From Planctomycetota bacterium (GTDB lineage: Bacteria; Planctomycetota; UBA1135; GCA-002686595): a stretch of 64,000 bases of DNA. Positions 43,009 to 53,190 of the stretch are shown here, piece after piece. The notes under the pieces are model-generated. The model was not told the DNA's origin. It saw nothing but the letters and a program-made list of their open reading frames with translations, and searched no databases. The position numbers and the translations under genes were made by a program. Each line of letters opens with the position of its first letter. The first letter of the stretch is position 1. The stretch lies in assembly GCA_029259595.1 (NCBI GenBank), contig JAJDEW010000002.1, forward strand, positions 43,403 through 107,402. The letters are read 5' to 3'.

Positions 43009-45645
43009 ATGTCGACCGAAAGCCTCGATCTCCTCCGCGCGCGGGCCCTCCTGGAGGAGGCTCCGTGGATTCGGCGGCTCGCACGCCGCCTCGTGACCGA
43101 CGCGGACCTGGCCGAGGATCTGTCGCAGGACACCTGGGTTCGCGCGCTCGAGCACGGACCGCGCGTCGACCAACCGTTGCGGGGCTGGTTGGCCACGGTC
43201 ATGAAGAACCTCCTGCGACAAAGGCGCCGCGGCGACGGCCGCCGCCAGGCGCGCGAGGAAGTCAGCGCGCGGGCGGAGGGTGTCGAGGCCTCGCCCGGCG
43301 GCGTCCTCGAGCGCGTTTCGACGCACCGTGCGCTGGTCGAGGCCGTGCTCGAGTTGGGGGAGCCCTACCGCACGACCATGCTCCTGCGCTGGTTCGACGG
43401 TCTGTCTCCCAAGGACATCGCACGTGAGCTCGGGCTCTCGCGCGAAACGGTCAAGACGCGCCTCTCCCGTGGGCTGGCCGAGCTGCGCGAGCGGCTCGAC
43501 CGAGAGCACGGGGGAGATCGGCGCGCTTGGCTCTCCGCGTTGGTGCCGCTGTTCGATGGTCGTCCCTGGACGGCCGTCGGAGGTGGCAGCGCCTGGACCC
43601 CTTCTTCGCTCGGAGCCCTCATCGTGAACGCCAAGCTGGTCCTTTCCCTCGTGTGTCTGTCGGCCATCGGCACGACCTTCGTCGTCTTCTCCCAACGGAA
43701 GGCGCCCGCTCCGGTCGGCGCGCAGGAGGCCCTCGCCCCCGTGGACGAGGAACTCGCTGCGCGCCTCGCGACTCCGCCGGACGAGACGGGCCATCGCGCG
43801 GAGGCCCTCGAGCCGCTCACGGCGGCCGCCGCCACGTCCCGGACGGCGCAGCGCGAGGCACAGGACGCACCCGCGCCGGAGGTCGCGGCCGGCATCCGGG
43901 TCCACGGGCTCGTGCTCGATCAGGCCGCGCGACCCGTTCCCGGCGTTCGCGTCGTGCGCGCCGGATCCGCGCGCGCCGAGGAGGGCGGAGCGACCGGGGC
44001 GCGGGGACGCTTCGAATTCGAGGTCCAGGGGGGCGGCGGGCGCTTCGTGGTCGACGACGAGCGCTTCACGACGGTGCTCTCCGGTGGCTTCGTACCGGTG
44101 TCCAAGCCCGGGGCCGAGTGCGTCGTCGTCGTGGCGCCGCGCGTCACGCTGGCGGGGCGTGTGATCGACGAGCTGGGGCGGGCGGTACCGGAGGCGGACC
44201 TCGCGCTGGTCTTGCCGGAAGGCTTCCGTGCGCGCTTCACGACGGTGCTCGACCACTCGACCGATTTGGCCTTCGGCCTTCGCGCTGACGCCGATGGACG
44301 CTTCGATTGGCCCGGCGTGCCCGCGATCGAAGGCGCTCGGCTACGGGCCGCGGCGGACGGCTTCGAGCCCGCGACCATCGACGCTCCGGCCTTCTCGGAG
44401 CTCGGACTCGTGCTGGTCCTCGCCGCGCCGGAGTTCTCCGCGCAACTCCTGCGTGGAACGGTCGTGGATTCGTTCGCGAGTCCGGTGCCGGGGGCGACGG
44501 TGGCGCTCGGCTTCGACACGACCGTGTCCGATCGCGAGGGTCGCTTCGTCTTCGACCTCTCGTCCGACGCGACCTTCGGTGCACGGCTGGGGGAGAGGAT
44601 CGAGATCCCCGACGACGAGCTCGTGGCCCTGAAGCCGGGCTACCTGCCCGGGCGTTCGGTGGCGACCGGACGGGACGACGAAGGCCGCCCGCGCTGGCCG
44701 GACGAGGTCGTGTTGCAGCTCGGCAGCGAGCCGCTCGAACTCGCCGGACGCGTCGTCGACGCCGAAGGCGCTCCGTTGGCGGGGATCTATGTCTGGATCG
44801 CCGATCCGACCTTCTTCGGCGGACTCGGCAATCCCGCCACGGACGAACGACCTGCCCTCGTACACGCCGAGACGCTCCTGGCAGGGGGCGATCCGGGTTG
44901 GCACCGGGTCGAGACGGACGCAACCGGCCGCTTCACGATCACCGGGCTGTTGGATCGAGAGTACAGCGTGCACGCCATGGACCCGACGACGCTCGCCCGG
45001 GTCGTGAGCTCCGGGGTGTCCGCCGGCAAGGACGACCTCGTGCTGCGTTTCGACACGGGACTGACGTTTCCCGTCCTGCGCGGTCGCGTCGTCGACCAAC
45101 TTGGCAGGCCCGTGCCCGACGTCAGCATCTATCCGATGAACGATGCCTTCGTCACCCGCTTCCGCGGTCAGCGCATGAGCACGCGGCACGCGATGACCGA
45201 CGGCGTCCTCACGGATGCGGACGGTCGTTTCACGCTGCACGACGTGCCCCGCGACCTGGCCTATCTGCGTCTGAACGGTGCCGACACGATCCCGGAGGAG
45301 TACGGGCGTGGTGTCGAAGGGGGCTTGGCGACGCTGATCGGCGACGATTCCGAGCGAGTCGAGATTCACGTTCAGCGTCGTTGCCACTTCAAGGTCGAGC
45401 TGGCTGCGCCCGACGAAGCCGATCGGATCGGCGTGCTGGACGAAGCCGGCGAGTTGCTCGTGATCACACAGTTCATGGGCTCGAGCCGGCGGGACACCGA
45501 GCTGATGGACCTCGTCGACGGGGTCTCGAACACGCTCGTCGCGCCGGGAGCGGCGCGGACACTCGCGCTGTATCGCGGCGAAGAGCTGGTACGGACCGTC
45601 CCGATCCGGCTCGAGCCGGGTGAAGTCGTGATCCTGCGACCGTAG
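43009..45645 (+). CDS. ECF sigma factor fused to a membrane segment and carboxypeptidase-regulatory-like domains
   Basis: An 878-residue fusion. Residues 15-80 are sigma region 2 (DLAEDLSQDTWVRAL binds the -10 element). Residues 105-165 are region 4 with a helix-turn-helix (LSPKDIARELGLSRETVKT). After a short linker, a transmembrane helix lies at about 203-227. The remaining 650 residues are extracytoplasmic beta modules of CarboxypepD_reg type (LVLDQAARPVPGVRV; RVVDQLGRPVPDVSI). So an RNA-polymerase subunit is tethered to the inner membrane by its own sensor-like outer half. ECF groups with C-terminal extensions are known in planctomycetes. No anti-sigma gene is adjacent. Release of the sigma part by proteolysis is an inference. 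ATG 43009 begins the sigma fold. Confidence 0.88.
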   Translation: MSTESLDLLRARALLEEAPWIRRLARRLVTDADLAEDLSQDTWVRALEHGPRVDQPLRGWLATVMKNLLRQRRRGDGRRQAREEVSARAEGVEASPGGVLERVSTHRALVEAVLELGEPYRTTMLLRWFDGLSPKDIARELGLSRETVKTRLSRGLAELRERLDREHGGDRRAWLSALVPLFDGRPWTAVGGGSAWTPSSLGALIVNAKLVLSLVCLSAIGTTFVVFSQRKAPAPVGAQEALAPVDEELAARLATPPDETGHRAEALEPLTAAAATSRTAQREAQDAPAPEVAAGIRVHGLVLDQAARPVPGVRVVRAGSARAEEGGATGARGRFEFEVQGGGGRFVVDDERFTTVLSGGFVPVSKPGAECVVVVAPRVTLAGRVIDELGRAVPEADLALVLPEGFRARFTTVLDHSTDLAFGLRADADGRFDWPGVPAIEGARLRAAADGFEPATIDAPAFSELGLVLVLAAPEFSAQLLRGTVVDSFASPVPGATVALGFDTTVSDREGRFVFDLSSDATFGARLGERIEIPDDELVALKPGYLPGRSVATGRDDEGRPRWPDEVVLQLGSEPLELAGRVVDAEGAPLAGIYVWIADPTFFGGLGNPATDERPALVHAETLLAGGDPGWHRVETDATGRFTITGLLDREYSVHAMDPTTLARVVSSGVSAGKDDLVLRFDTGLTFPVLRGRVVDQLGRPVPDVSIYPMNDAFVTRFRGQRMSTRHAMTDGVLTDADGRFTLHDVPRDLAYLRLNGADTIPEEYGRGVEGGLATLIGDDSERVEIHVQRRCHFKVELAAPDEADRIGVLDEAGELLVITQFMGSSRRDTELMDLVDGVSNTLVAPGAARTLALYRGEELVRTVPIRLEPGEVVILRP

Positions 45646-45872
45646 CTCGTCCCGGGGAGTCCTCCGGCGCCGCAAGCGAAGCGGCCGTCCCTGCTCGGAA
45701 GGTCGGCAGGCGGAAGCGCTTTCCGTCGGGTCCTCGCTGCGCGGCGCCACGTCGCGCTTCGCCGGCCGGATTCCGGCGGCTCGCCCGACCGGGACCTGAC
45801 AGGCGACCTAGACTCGAAGTCGGAGGGTGTGCGAGCCCTCGCCCCGCCCCACGCCTTCCCGCGAGTCCGGTC

Positions 45873-47504
45873 ATGAATTCCCCTGTTGCGCACCCCGCGT
45901 CCAAGGCGCTGGCCTCGGGCCTCGTCGCTTGTTTCCTCGCTGGAGTGGCCTCGGGGCAAGTGCTCGGGCAAACCAAGCTGAGTGCGCTCGAAGGTGGAGC
46001 GGGCGACTTCACGAGCGGCAGCGGCTTCGGGGGGGCGCTCGCGCCGCTGGGCGATGTCGACGGCGACGGAATCGAGGATGTTGCGGCAGGCAGTCTGGGT
46101 GTCGCGACGGGTGAGGTCTTCGTCCTGTTCCTGAACGCCGACGGGAGCGTGCGCACGCGGACACGGATTTCGAACGGTGTCGGGGGTTTTCCCGCAGCCC
46201 TCGCTCCGGGTGACGGCTTTGGGCGCGCGCTCGGGGCCCTGGGCGACGTCGATGGCGACGGCGTCGAGGACCTTGCGGTGGGAGCACCGATGGACGACGA
46301 CGGCGGTCTCGACCGCGGTGCGATCTGGCTCTTGCTCTTGCAGTCGGACGGGACGGTGAAGTCCTCGCGCAAGGTCAGCTCGCTCGTGGGCGGCTTCTCC
46401 GGGACGCTGACGGACCGCGACAACTTCGGCTATGCCCTGGCGGCGCTGGGGGATCTCGACGGCGATGGCCTGCTGGAGCTCGCGGTGGGCGCGCGGCGCG
46501 ACGACGACGGTTCGAACGACCATGGCGCGGTCTGGATCCTCAGCCTGAACGCTGACGGGACCGTCGCTTCAGAGACCAAGATCAGTGCGACCCAAGGTGG
46601 CTTCACGCCCGACGCCGGTCCGTCCGAGAGCTTTGGGCAAGCTCTCGCGGCGCTCGGGGATCGCAACGGTGACGGGGTCGCGGACCTCGCCGTGGGCGCG
46701 CATCGCGCAGGCGGCGTACCCAAGGTCTGGATCCTCCACCTGAATGCCGCGGGCGGGGTCGATTCGCAGGTCGGCATTCCGCTCCCGGTCGAGGGCACGA
46801 GCCCGATCAGCCTGGCGCCGATCGGTGACTACAACGGTGACGGAGTCGAAGACCTCGCCGTGGGGGACACGGAGACGAACGGGTCGCGCGGTGGCATCTG
46901 GCTCCTGTATCTCCTGCCGAACGGGTTTGCGCGAGCCTTCCACGCGATCGGTCCGGACGCGGGCAACTTCGGGGGCGTCGTGGCGAGCGGAGACCGCTTC
47001 GGTTCGGCCGTCGTGCGCGTTGGAGACCTCCAGGACGACAAGGCGCCCGAGCTGCTCGTCGGCGCGCGCGGCGCGGACGAAGGCGGGATCGATCGCGGCG
47101 CGGTCTGGGTCGTTACCGCCTGCAACCCGGTTCGCTCGTGGTGGGAATTGCGCAACGGATCCGGAGTGAACCCCGTGACTTTCCACGAGCTCGAGGCAGC
47201 CGTCCTGGGCAAGACGTGGGTGACGCAAGTCGAATTGTCGCCAGGGCAGACGGGTAGCCTCCTGTACATCAGCTTCGGCGGACCTTCGCACGCGGGCATC
47301 GTGCTCGATGGCTTGATCCGCGGCGAGATCCTGATCCGGGCGCCGCTCTTCCTCGCCAGCAGCTCGGCGATCGGCCTGCACCAAGTCCCGGTACCGGTGG
47401 ACAACTCCGTGAGCGGAGTGACGCTCTGGGCACAGACGGTCGTGCTCGAGAGCGACGGCTTCGCGCTGCAGAACGCGATCGAGTACACGTACGGGACTCA
47501 CTGA
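45873..47504 (+). CDS. Secreted FG-GAP repeat protein
   Basis: A 543-residue protein with an N-terminal signal (hydrophobic stretch about residues 13-27, cleavage near ASGQ). Six or seven FG-GAP repeats form an integrin-alpha-like propeller (LGDVDGDGIEDVAAGS; LGDLDGDGLLELAVGA; IGDYNGDGVEDLAVGD), each with an Asp-rich calcium loop. The last 130 residues lack repeats and resemble the C-terminus of the giant PKD protein. It is likely a surface or matrix protein. It lies downstream of the sigma fusion in the same direction, with 227 bases between, so it probably has its own promoter. Confidence 0.85.
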   Translation: MNSPVAHPASKALASGLVACFLAGVASGQVLGQTKLSALEGGAGDFTSGSGFGGALAPLGDVDGDGIEDVAAGSLGVATGEVFVLFLNADGSVRTRTRISNGVGGFPAALAPGDGFGRALGALGDVDGDGVEDLAVGAPMDDDGGLDRGAIWLLLLQSDGTVKSSRKVSSLVGGFSGTLTDRDNFGYALAALGDLDGDGLLELAVGARRDDDGSNDHGAVWILSLNADGTVASETKISATQGGFTPDAGPSESFGQALAALGDRNGDGVADLAVGAHRAGGVPKVWILHLNAAGGVDSQVGIPLPVEGTSPISLAPIGDYNGDGVEDLAVGDTETNGSRGGIWLLYLLPNGFARAFHAIGPDAGNFGGVVASGDRFGSAVVRVGDLQDDKAPELLVGARGADEGGIDRGAVWVVTACNPVRSWWELRNGSGVNPVTFHELEAAVLGKTWVTQVELSPGQTGSLLYISFGGPSHAGIVLDGLIRGEILIRAPLFLASSSAIGLHQVPVPVDNSVSGVTLWAQTVVLESDGFALQNAIEYTYGTH

Positions 47505-47592
47505 GCGACGCAGCGACCCGGGGCGCGGCGCCCTGACCCCTCTGGGAGGAAACTCGACGGCGGCTCTCGTCATCGACGCGGGAGTCGGGTAG

Positions 47593-49020
<1,428 letters not shown>

Positions 49021-49043
49021 GATCGGGGCGTGAGCCCACGCCC

Positions 49044-52000
49044 ATGACGGATCCGACCGGTTCGCGCACGCCGGAGGCGAAGAGCTGGAATCGGCTGCAC
49101 GGCTTTCACGAGCTGATGCGGCATCGCGTGCAGAGGATCCTGCTCGTTTCCAGCCTGTACGAGTCGTTCATCATGTCGGAGGAGGGACACCTCCAGGAGT
49201 CCCTCCTCAGCCAGTTCCTGGAGCTGCAGCTCTGGCATTTTCCCGACCTTATCCGCGTCTCGAATCTCGAGGAGGCGCTCGAGTCGCTCTCCGAGCGCCA
49301 TGCCTTCGACCTCGTGATCACGAGCACGCAGGCGGGCGATCTCGATGCGAGCGAGCTGGCGTGCGAGTTGAAGAAGGCGGGGCACGAGTTGCCCGTGCTG
49401 GCCCTGGCGTACACGGGACGCGAGCTCCAGGGCTTCGTCGATCAGAAGCGTACCGAAGCGCTCGAACGCATCTTTCTTTGGCAGGGAGACGTGCGCGTGC
49501 TGGTCGCGATGGTGAAGGTCGTGGAGGACCTGCGCAACGCTCCCAACGACGTGGGAGAGCTGGGCGTTCCCGCCGTGATCGTGATCGAGGACAGCATCCG
49601 CTACTACTCCTCCTTCCTGCCGGCGATCTACTCCGAGGTGTACCGGCACACGAACCGGCTCCTGTCCGAAGGGCTCAACGTCTCCCAGAAGATGCTGCGG
49701 ATGCGCGCCCGTCCGAAGGTTCTCCTGGCGTGCACTGCCGAGGAGGGCTGGGAGCTGTTCGAGCGCTACGAGAGACAGGTGCTCGGGATCATCTCCGACT
49801 TCGAGTTTCCGGTCGAAGGCCGCCTGGACCCCCAGGCGGGCAGGGTGCTCTGCAGGCGTGCACTCGAACGACGCCCGGACCTGCGCATCGTCCTGCAGTC
49901 GTCGGATCCATTGAACGAAGCCCACGCCGAACGCCTGGGGGCTTCGTTCCTGCTCAAGGGGTCGCCGTCGCTCCTACACGACCTGCGGGCCATCCTGGTC
50001 GAGCGCTTCGGCTTCGGGGACTTCATCTTTCGTCTGCCGGGGGGGGAGGAGGTCGATCGGGCGAGCGACTTGCGCAGCCTGGCTGACAAGCTCCTCCGTG
50101 TTCCGGCCGAGAGCATCGCCTACCACGCCGAACAGAATCACTTTTCGAACTGGTTGAAGGCGCGGACCGAGTTCGACCTGGCGCAGAGGTTGGGCCCGAG
50201 GAAGGTCGAAGACTTCGAATCGGTCGAGGACTTGCGCGAGCATCTCATCGAGGCCCTGCTCGCTTCCGAAGTGGAGCGGCGGCGCACCGTGATCGCCGAC
50301 TTCGAGCGCGACCGCTTCGAACCCACCGCCAGCATCACCCGGATCGGGACGGGCTCGCTCGGGGGCAAGGCGCGCGGAATCGCCTTCGCCAATCGCGTCC
50401 TGCGTGATTCGGGGCTGAAGGAGCGGTTTGCCGGCGTCAAGCTCTACGTGCCGCCGTCGGTCGTGATCGCGACGAAGGTGTTCGAGCGCTTCCTGGAGCA
50501 TCCGTGGTTGCGCGATTTTGCGATCGGCGAGCATCCCGACGAGGAGATCCTGGAGCGCTTCCTCGAGGCCCCTTTCCCGCGCCAGGAAGCATCGCACCTG
50601 CTCGCCTACTTGCAACGCGTCCGCGTGCCCTTGGCCGTTCGCTCCTCGAGCCTCCTCGAGGACTCCCTGTCGCAGCCCTTTGCCGGCGTCTACGACACGT
50701 GGATGCTTCCGAACAACGACTTCGACGTGGAGCGCCGTTGGCAGGGGCTCGCGGCGGCCATCAAGCGGGTCTATGCGTCGACCTTCCTGGAGAAGGCGAA
50801 GTCGTATCTCTCGATGACGTCGTTTCGCCTCGAGGAGGAGAAGATGGCCGTCATCATCCAGGAGCTGGTCGGGCTGCGTCACGGCGACGGTTTCTATCCG
50901 GACTTCGCCGGTGTCGCGCGCTCGCACAACTTCTATCCCGCACCGGGACAATGTGCGGAGGACGGAGTGGCAGCCGTGGCCCTGGGGTTGGGACGGACCG
51001 TCGTCGCGGGCCGCCCCGCGCTTCGGTTCTGCCCGCGCGCGCCGAAGAAGGTCTTGGGCTTCTCTTCGGTCGACGAGGCTTTGGCGAACTCCCAACGCGA
51101 GTTCTTCGCGGTCGACCTGGAGGGCCGGTCGCCGTCGACGGTCGAAGAAGGCACGCAGCTCTATCCGTTGGAGCGGGCCGAGCAGGACGGCGTTCTGCAG
51201 TGGCTCGGTTCGACCTTCAGCGCCGACGACAACCGACTGATCGACGGGATCGCGCGCGAGGGCGTGCGCCTCGTGAGCTTCGCCCAGGTGCTGAAGCACG
51301 GGCTCTTCCCCCTGCCCGAAATCCTGACCGAGCTTCTCGAGCGCTGTTCGCAGGGAATGGGCTCGCCGGTCGAGATCGAGTTCGCGGGCAACCTGGCGCG
51401 ACCGGATTCCGAGGCGAGCTTCGCCCTGTTGCAGATGCGTCCCCTGTCGCTTTCACGCGAGGGGGAAGAGGTGGCGATCGGAAGGCCGGCCTCCGACGAC
51501 GTGCTCTGCGAGAGTTCGCGGGTCCTCGGGAACGGCCGGATCGACGACATCCGAGACGTGGTCGTCGTGGACCGAGAGGGCTTCGATCGCTCCAACACGC
51601 CGCTGATCGCCCAGCAGGTGGCGCGCTTCGACGCGCTCCTTCGCAAGGCGGGCCGGCCGTACCTGTTGGTCGGCGTCGGCCGCTGGGGCTCCTCCGACCC
51701 GAAGCTCGGAATCCCGGTCTCCTGGAACCAGATCGCCGGGGTCCGGGTCATCGTCGAGGCCGGCTTCCGGGACATCGTGGTGGAACCCTCCCAGGGAACA
51801 CACTTCTTTCAAAACCTGACCTCGTCCAGCGTCGGCTACTTCACCGTGAACCCCCAGGTGGGGGAGGGTCGCATCGATTGGGAATGGCTGGCGGGGGTCC
51901 AGGCCCAGGATGCGACCGAATTCGTGCGTCACCTTTTGCTCCCGGGGCCGATTCTCGTGAAGATGGACGGTCGCTCCGGTGAGGGGGTGATCTTGAAGTC

Positions 52001-52064
52001 CATCTCCGCGAGGGAGGAAACAGCGCATGTGGCAAGCGACATTCCGGTGCACGGATTGCGGTGA
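49044..52064 (+). CDS. Receiver-like and PEP/pyruvate-binding (PPDK-N) domain protein
   Basis: A 1006-residue cytoplasmic protein. Residues 30-170 and 175-335 look like two response-regulator receiver folds, the second with VIVIEDS, IISDFEFP and LLKGS in the positions of the acidic pocket, phospho-acceptor Asp and conserved Lys. Residues 430-800 are the ATP-grasp domain of pyruvate phosphate dikinase or PEP synthase (GTGSLGGKARG; LAVRSSSLLEDS; LLQMRPLSL). The swivelling phosphohistidine domain and the PEP-binding TIM barrel of those enzymes are absent. A C-terminal domain of about 200 residues (LVGVGRWGSSDPKLG; PSQGTHFFQN) is unassigned. Similar proteins occur in Bacteroidetes. The reaction is unknown; phosphorylation of a partner using ATP is a plausible guess. 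Confidence 0.85.
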   Translation: MTDPTGSRTPEAKSWNRLHGFHELMRHRVQRILLVSSLYESFIMSEEGHLQESLLSQFLELQLWHFPDLIRVSNLEEALESLSERHAFDLVITSTQAGDLDASELACELKKAGHELPVLALAYTGRELQGFVDQKRTEALERIFLWQGDVRVLVAMVKVVEDLRNAPNDVGELGVPAVIVIEDSIRYYSSFLPAIYSEVYRHTNRLLSEGLNVSQKMLRMRARPKVLLACTAEEGWELFERYERQVLGIISDFEFPVEGRLDPQAGRVLCRRALERRPDLRIVLQSSDPLNEAHAERLGASFLLKGSPSLLHDLRAILVERFGFGDFIFRLPGGEEVDRASDLRSLADKLLRVPAESIAYHAEQNHFSNWLKARTEFDLAQRLGPRKVEDFESVEDLREHLIEALLASEVERRRTVIADFERDRFEPTASITRIGTGSLGGKARGIAFANRVLRDSGLKERFAGVKLYVPPSVVIATKVFERFLEHPWLRDFAIGEHPDEEILERFLEAPFPRQEASHLLAYLQRVRVPLAVRSSSLLEDSLSQPFAGVYDTWMLPNNDFDVERRWQGLAAAIKRVYASTFLEKAKSYLSMTSFRLEEEKMAVIIQELVGLRHGDGFYPDFAGVARSHNFYPAPGQCAEDGVAAVALGLGRTVVAGRPALRFCPRAPKKVLGFSSVDEALANSQREFFAVDLEGRSPSTVEEGTQLYPLERAEQDGVLQWLGSTFSADDNRLIDGIAREGVRLVSFAQVLKHGLFPLPEILTELLERCSQGMGSPVEIEFAGNLARPDSEASFALLQMRPLSLSREGEEVAIGRPASDDVLCESSRVLGNGRIDDIRDVVVVDREGFDRSNTPLIAQQVARFDALLRKAGRPYLLVGVGRWGSSDPKLGIPVSWNQIAGVRVIVEAGFRDIVVEPSQGTHFFQNLTSSSVGYFTVNPQVGEGRIDWEWLAGVQAQDATEFVRHLLLPGPILVKMDGRSGEGVILKSISAREETAHVASDIPVHGLR
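52011..52018 (+). promoter_or_regulatory. Shine-Dalgarno inside the PPDK-N gene
   Basis: AGGGAGGA, 8 bases before ATG 52027, is among the strongest ribosome sites in the window. It lies within the coding part of the previous gene and is the main support for the small overlapping gene. Confidence 0.7.
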
Positions 52065-52260
52065 ACCGCACGTGTTCTGCTGCGGGGACGAGAACAAGCC
52101 CCGTCTCTTCTTCTACGACTGCCCTGGAACGAAGAAGAAGGTCGAGGTCCGCTTCCACGATCCTTCCCGTGTGATCGACGACTGGAAGCCCGTGGACCGA
52201 CCTGCGCCGGAAGCGATCTCCGTCGAGGGCACCTCGTCGCGCGGCGCCTTCGAGGGCTGA
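52027..52260 (+). CDS. Small cysteine-rich protein overlapping the PPDK-N gene
   Basis: A 77-residue protein overlapping the end of the preceding gene by 38 bases in another frame. The first half has CTDCGEP, HVFCCGD and DCPG: five cysteines and a His in an arrangement like a small zinc ribbon. The second half is polar and probably flexible. A strong Shine-Dalgarno sits 8 bases before the ATG, and a perfect terminator hairpin follows 30 bases after the stop, so it is very likely translated as the last gene of the gdhA-PPDK-N unit. I do not recognise a named family. A role as partner or metal-binding cofactor of the large protein is inferred from position only. Confidence 0.68.
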   Translation: MWQATFRCTDCGEPHVFCCGDENKPRLFFYDCPGTKKKVEVRFHDPSRVIDDWKPVDRPAPEAISVEGTSSRGAFEG

Positions 52261-52290
52261 GCCCGCACGTTCCGCTTGCTCGGTTAACGC

Positions 52291-52322
52291 AAGAGGGCCG
52301 CGGTTCGCACCGCGGCCCTCTT
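52291..52322. terminator. Bidirectional intrinsic-type hairpin
   Basis: A perfect 14-base-pair stem (AAGAGGGCCGCGGT with its complement at 52309-52322) with a TCGC tetraloop. The A-rich and T-rich ends allow it to end transcription from both sides, matching its place between two convergent genes. Confidence 0.8.
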
Positions 52323-52349
52323 CGATGATCGGAGGTCGACGGAGCTGGA

Positions 52350-52712
52350 TTACCAGCGACCGCCGCCGCCGCCGCCGCTACCGCCGCGCCGGCTACCACC
52401 GCCGCCGCCGCCATAGCCGCCACCACCGCCGCCATAGCCGCCGCCGCCACCGCCGCGCGGCTGACGTTCCCGAGCTTCGTTCACGCGCAGGTTGCGTCCA
52501 TCGAGGTCCACACCGTCGAGCGCTGAGATCGCCGCTTGTGCGTCCGATTCATTGCCCATCTCGGCGAAGGCGAAGCCACGCGGACGTCCGGTTTCCCGGT
52601 CCATCATGACGTGCACTTCGGTGACGCTACGTCCGTCCTCGGCGAGAACAGCGCGCAGGTCGTCTTCGGTCGTGTCAAAGCTCAGGTTTCCGATATAGAG
52701 TCGGGTTCCCAT
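52350..52712 (-). CDS. Glycine-rich RRM RNA-binding protein
   Basis: A 120-residue protein with one RNA-recognition motif (residues 3-80): RNP2 is LYIGNL (5-10) and RNP1 is RGFAFAEM (45-52), with both aromatic contact positions present. Residues 86-120 are a Gly/Tyr/Arg-rich tail of GGGGYGGG type. Such proteins occur in cyanobacteria and planctomycetes and are often cold- or stress-induced RNA chaperones. The Shine-Dalgarno AAAGGA (complement at 52720-52725) is 7 bases before the ATG. The tail is encoded by near-repetitive GGC/GGT codons and may vary in length between strains. Confidence 0.92.
   Translation of the reverse strand: MGTRLYIGNLSFDTTEDDLRAVLAEDGRSVTEVHVMMDRETGRPRGFAFAEMGNESDAQAAISALDGVDLDGRNLRVNEARERQPRGGGGGGYGGGGGGYGGGGGGSRRGGSGGGGGGRW
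52362..52461 (-). repeat. Low-complexity glycine-codon repeat
   Basis: Runs of CCGCC and CCACC triplets on the + strand encode the polyglycine tail of the RRM protein. There is no fixed period; it is likely prone to slippage. Confidence 0.7.
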
Positions 52713-53190
52713 TCGTGATTCCTTTCCGCGGTCGTTCGATCTCTACCTGTCAACCTCACGGAAAGGCTCGGATCGGCGGATCGTCAGTCGTTGAGTCGAA
52801 AACGCGAACCGTCGAACGTGACGGCCCCCGTAGCCGATCGGCACCCGGAACGGAGCCGGACCGGCACCCCCATAATAGCCTCCTCGGGGCCACGGCTGCG
52901 AGCCAGAGGAGGGCTCCTGGGGGCGCCAAGGCGGAAGATTCGGGTCCCGGGGAACCTTGGGCGGCCCCGTTGAGTCCATCTCGGGCGTCCTGTTCGCGGT
53001 CTCGAGCGCTTCCCGCACGGGTCCGTGGAGGCCCCCTGCCGAACGTCGCCTGCGGACGGCCCCCGATCCGTCGGGTGGCGGTCCGGGGGTGGCTTGACAC
53101 CACTTCAGGATGCGGTTACCACGGGACCCCCCCGGATTTCCCAGAAATCCGCGGTGTCCCATCATTTAAAGGAAGAAGGAGTCCGTTCGA
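52713..53190. other. Intergenic region between the RRM gene and the secreted-protein gene
   Basis: 478 bases of divergent upstream region. On the minus strand there is an open frame (52743-53165) whose second half is Pro/Gly-rich (PNLPPWRPQ, RGGYYGGAG), but it has no ribosome site and no recognisable domain; I regard it as probably non-coding. Promoter elements for the + strand gene are listed separately. Confidence 0.3.
53094..53180 (+). promoter_or_regulatory. Candidate promoter and strong ribosome site of the secreted-protein gene
   Basis: TTGACA (53094-53099) is a perfect -35 hexamer, but the -10 at the right distance (about GTTACC, 53115-53120) is poor, so the promoter call is weak. GGAAGAAGGA (53171-53180) is a strong purine-rich Shine-Dalgarno, 10 bases before ATG 53191. 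Confidence 0.4.

Noticed and set aside
52743..53165. Minus-strand 140-codon open frame with a Pro/Gly-rich second half
   Set aside because: No Shine-Dalgarno, no domain, and it lies in a divergent promoter region. It could be a small unknown protein, but the sequence does not support calling it.
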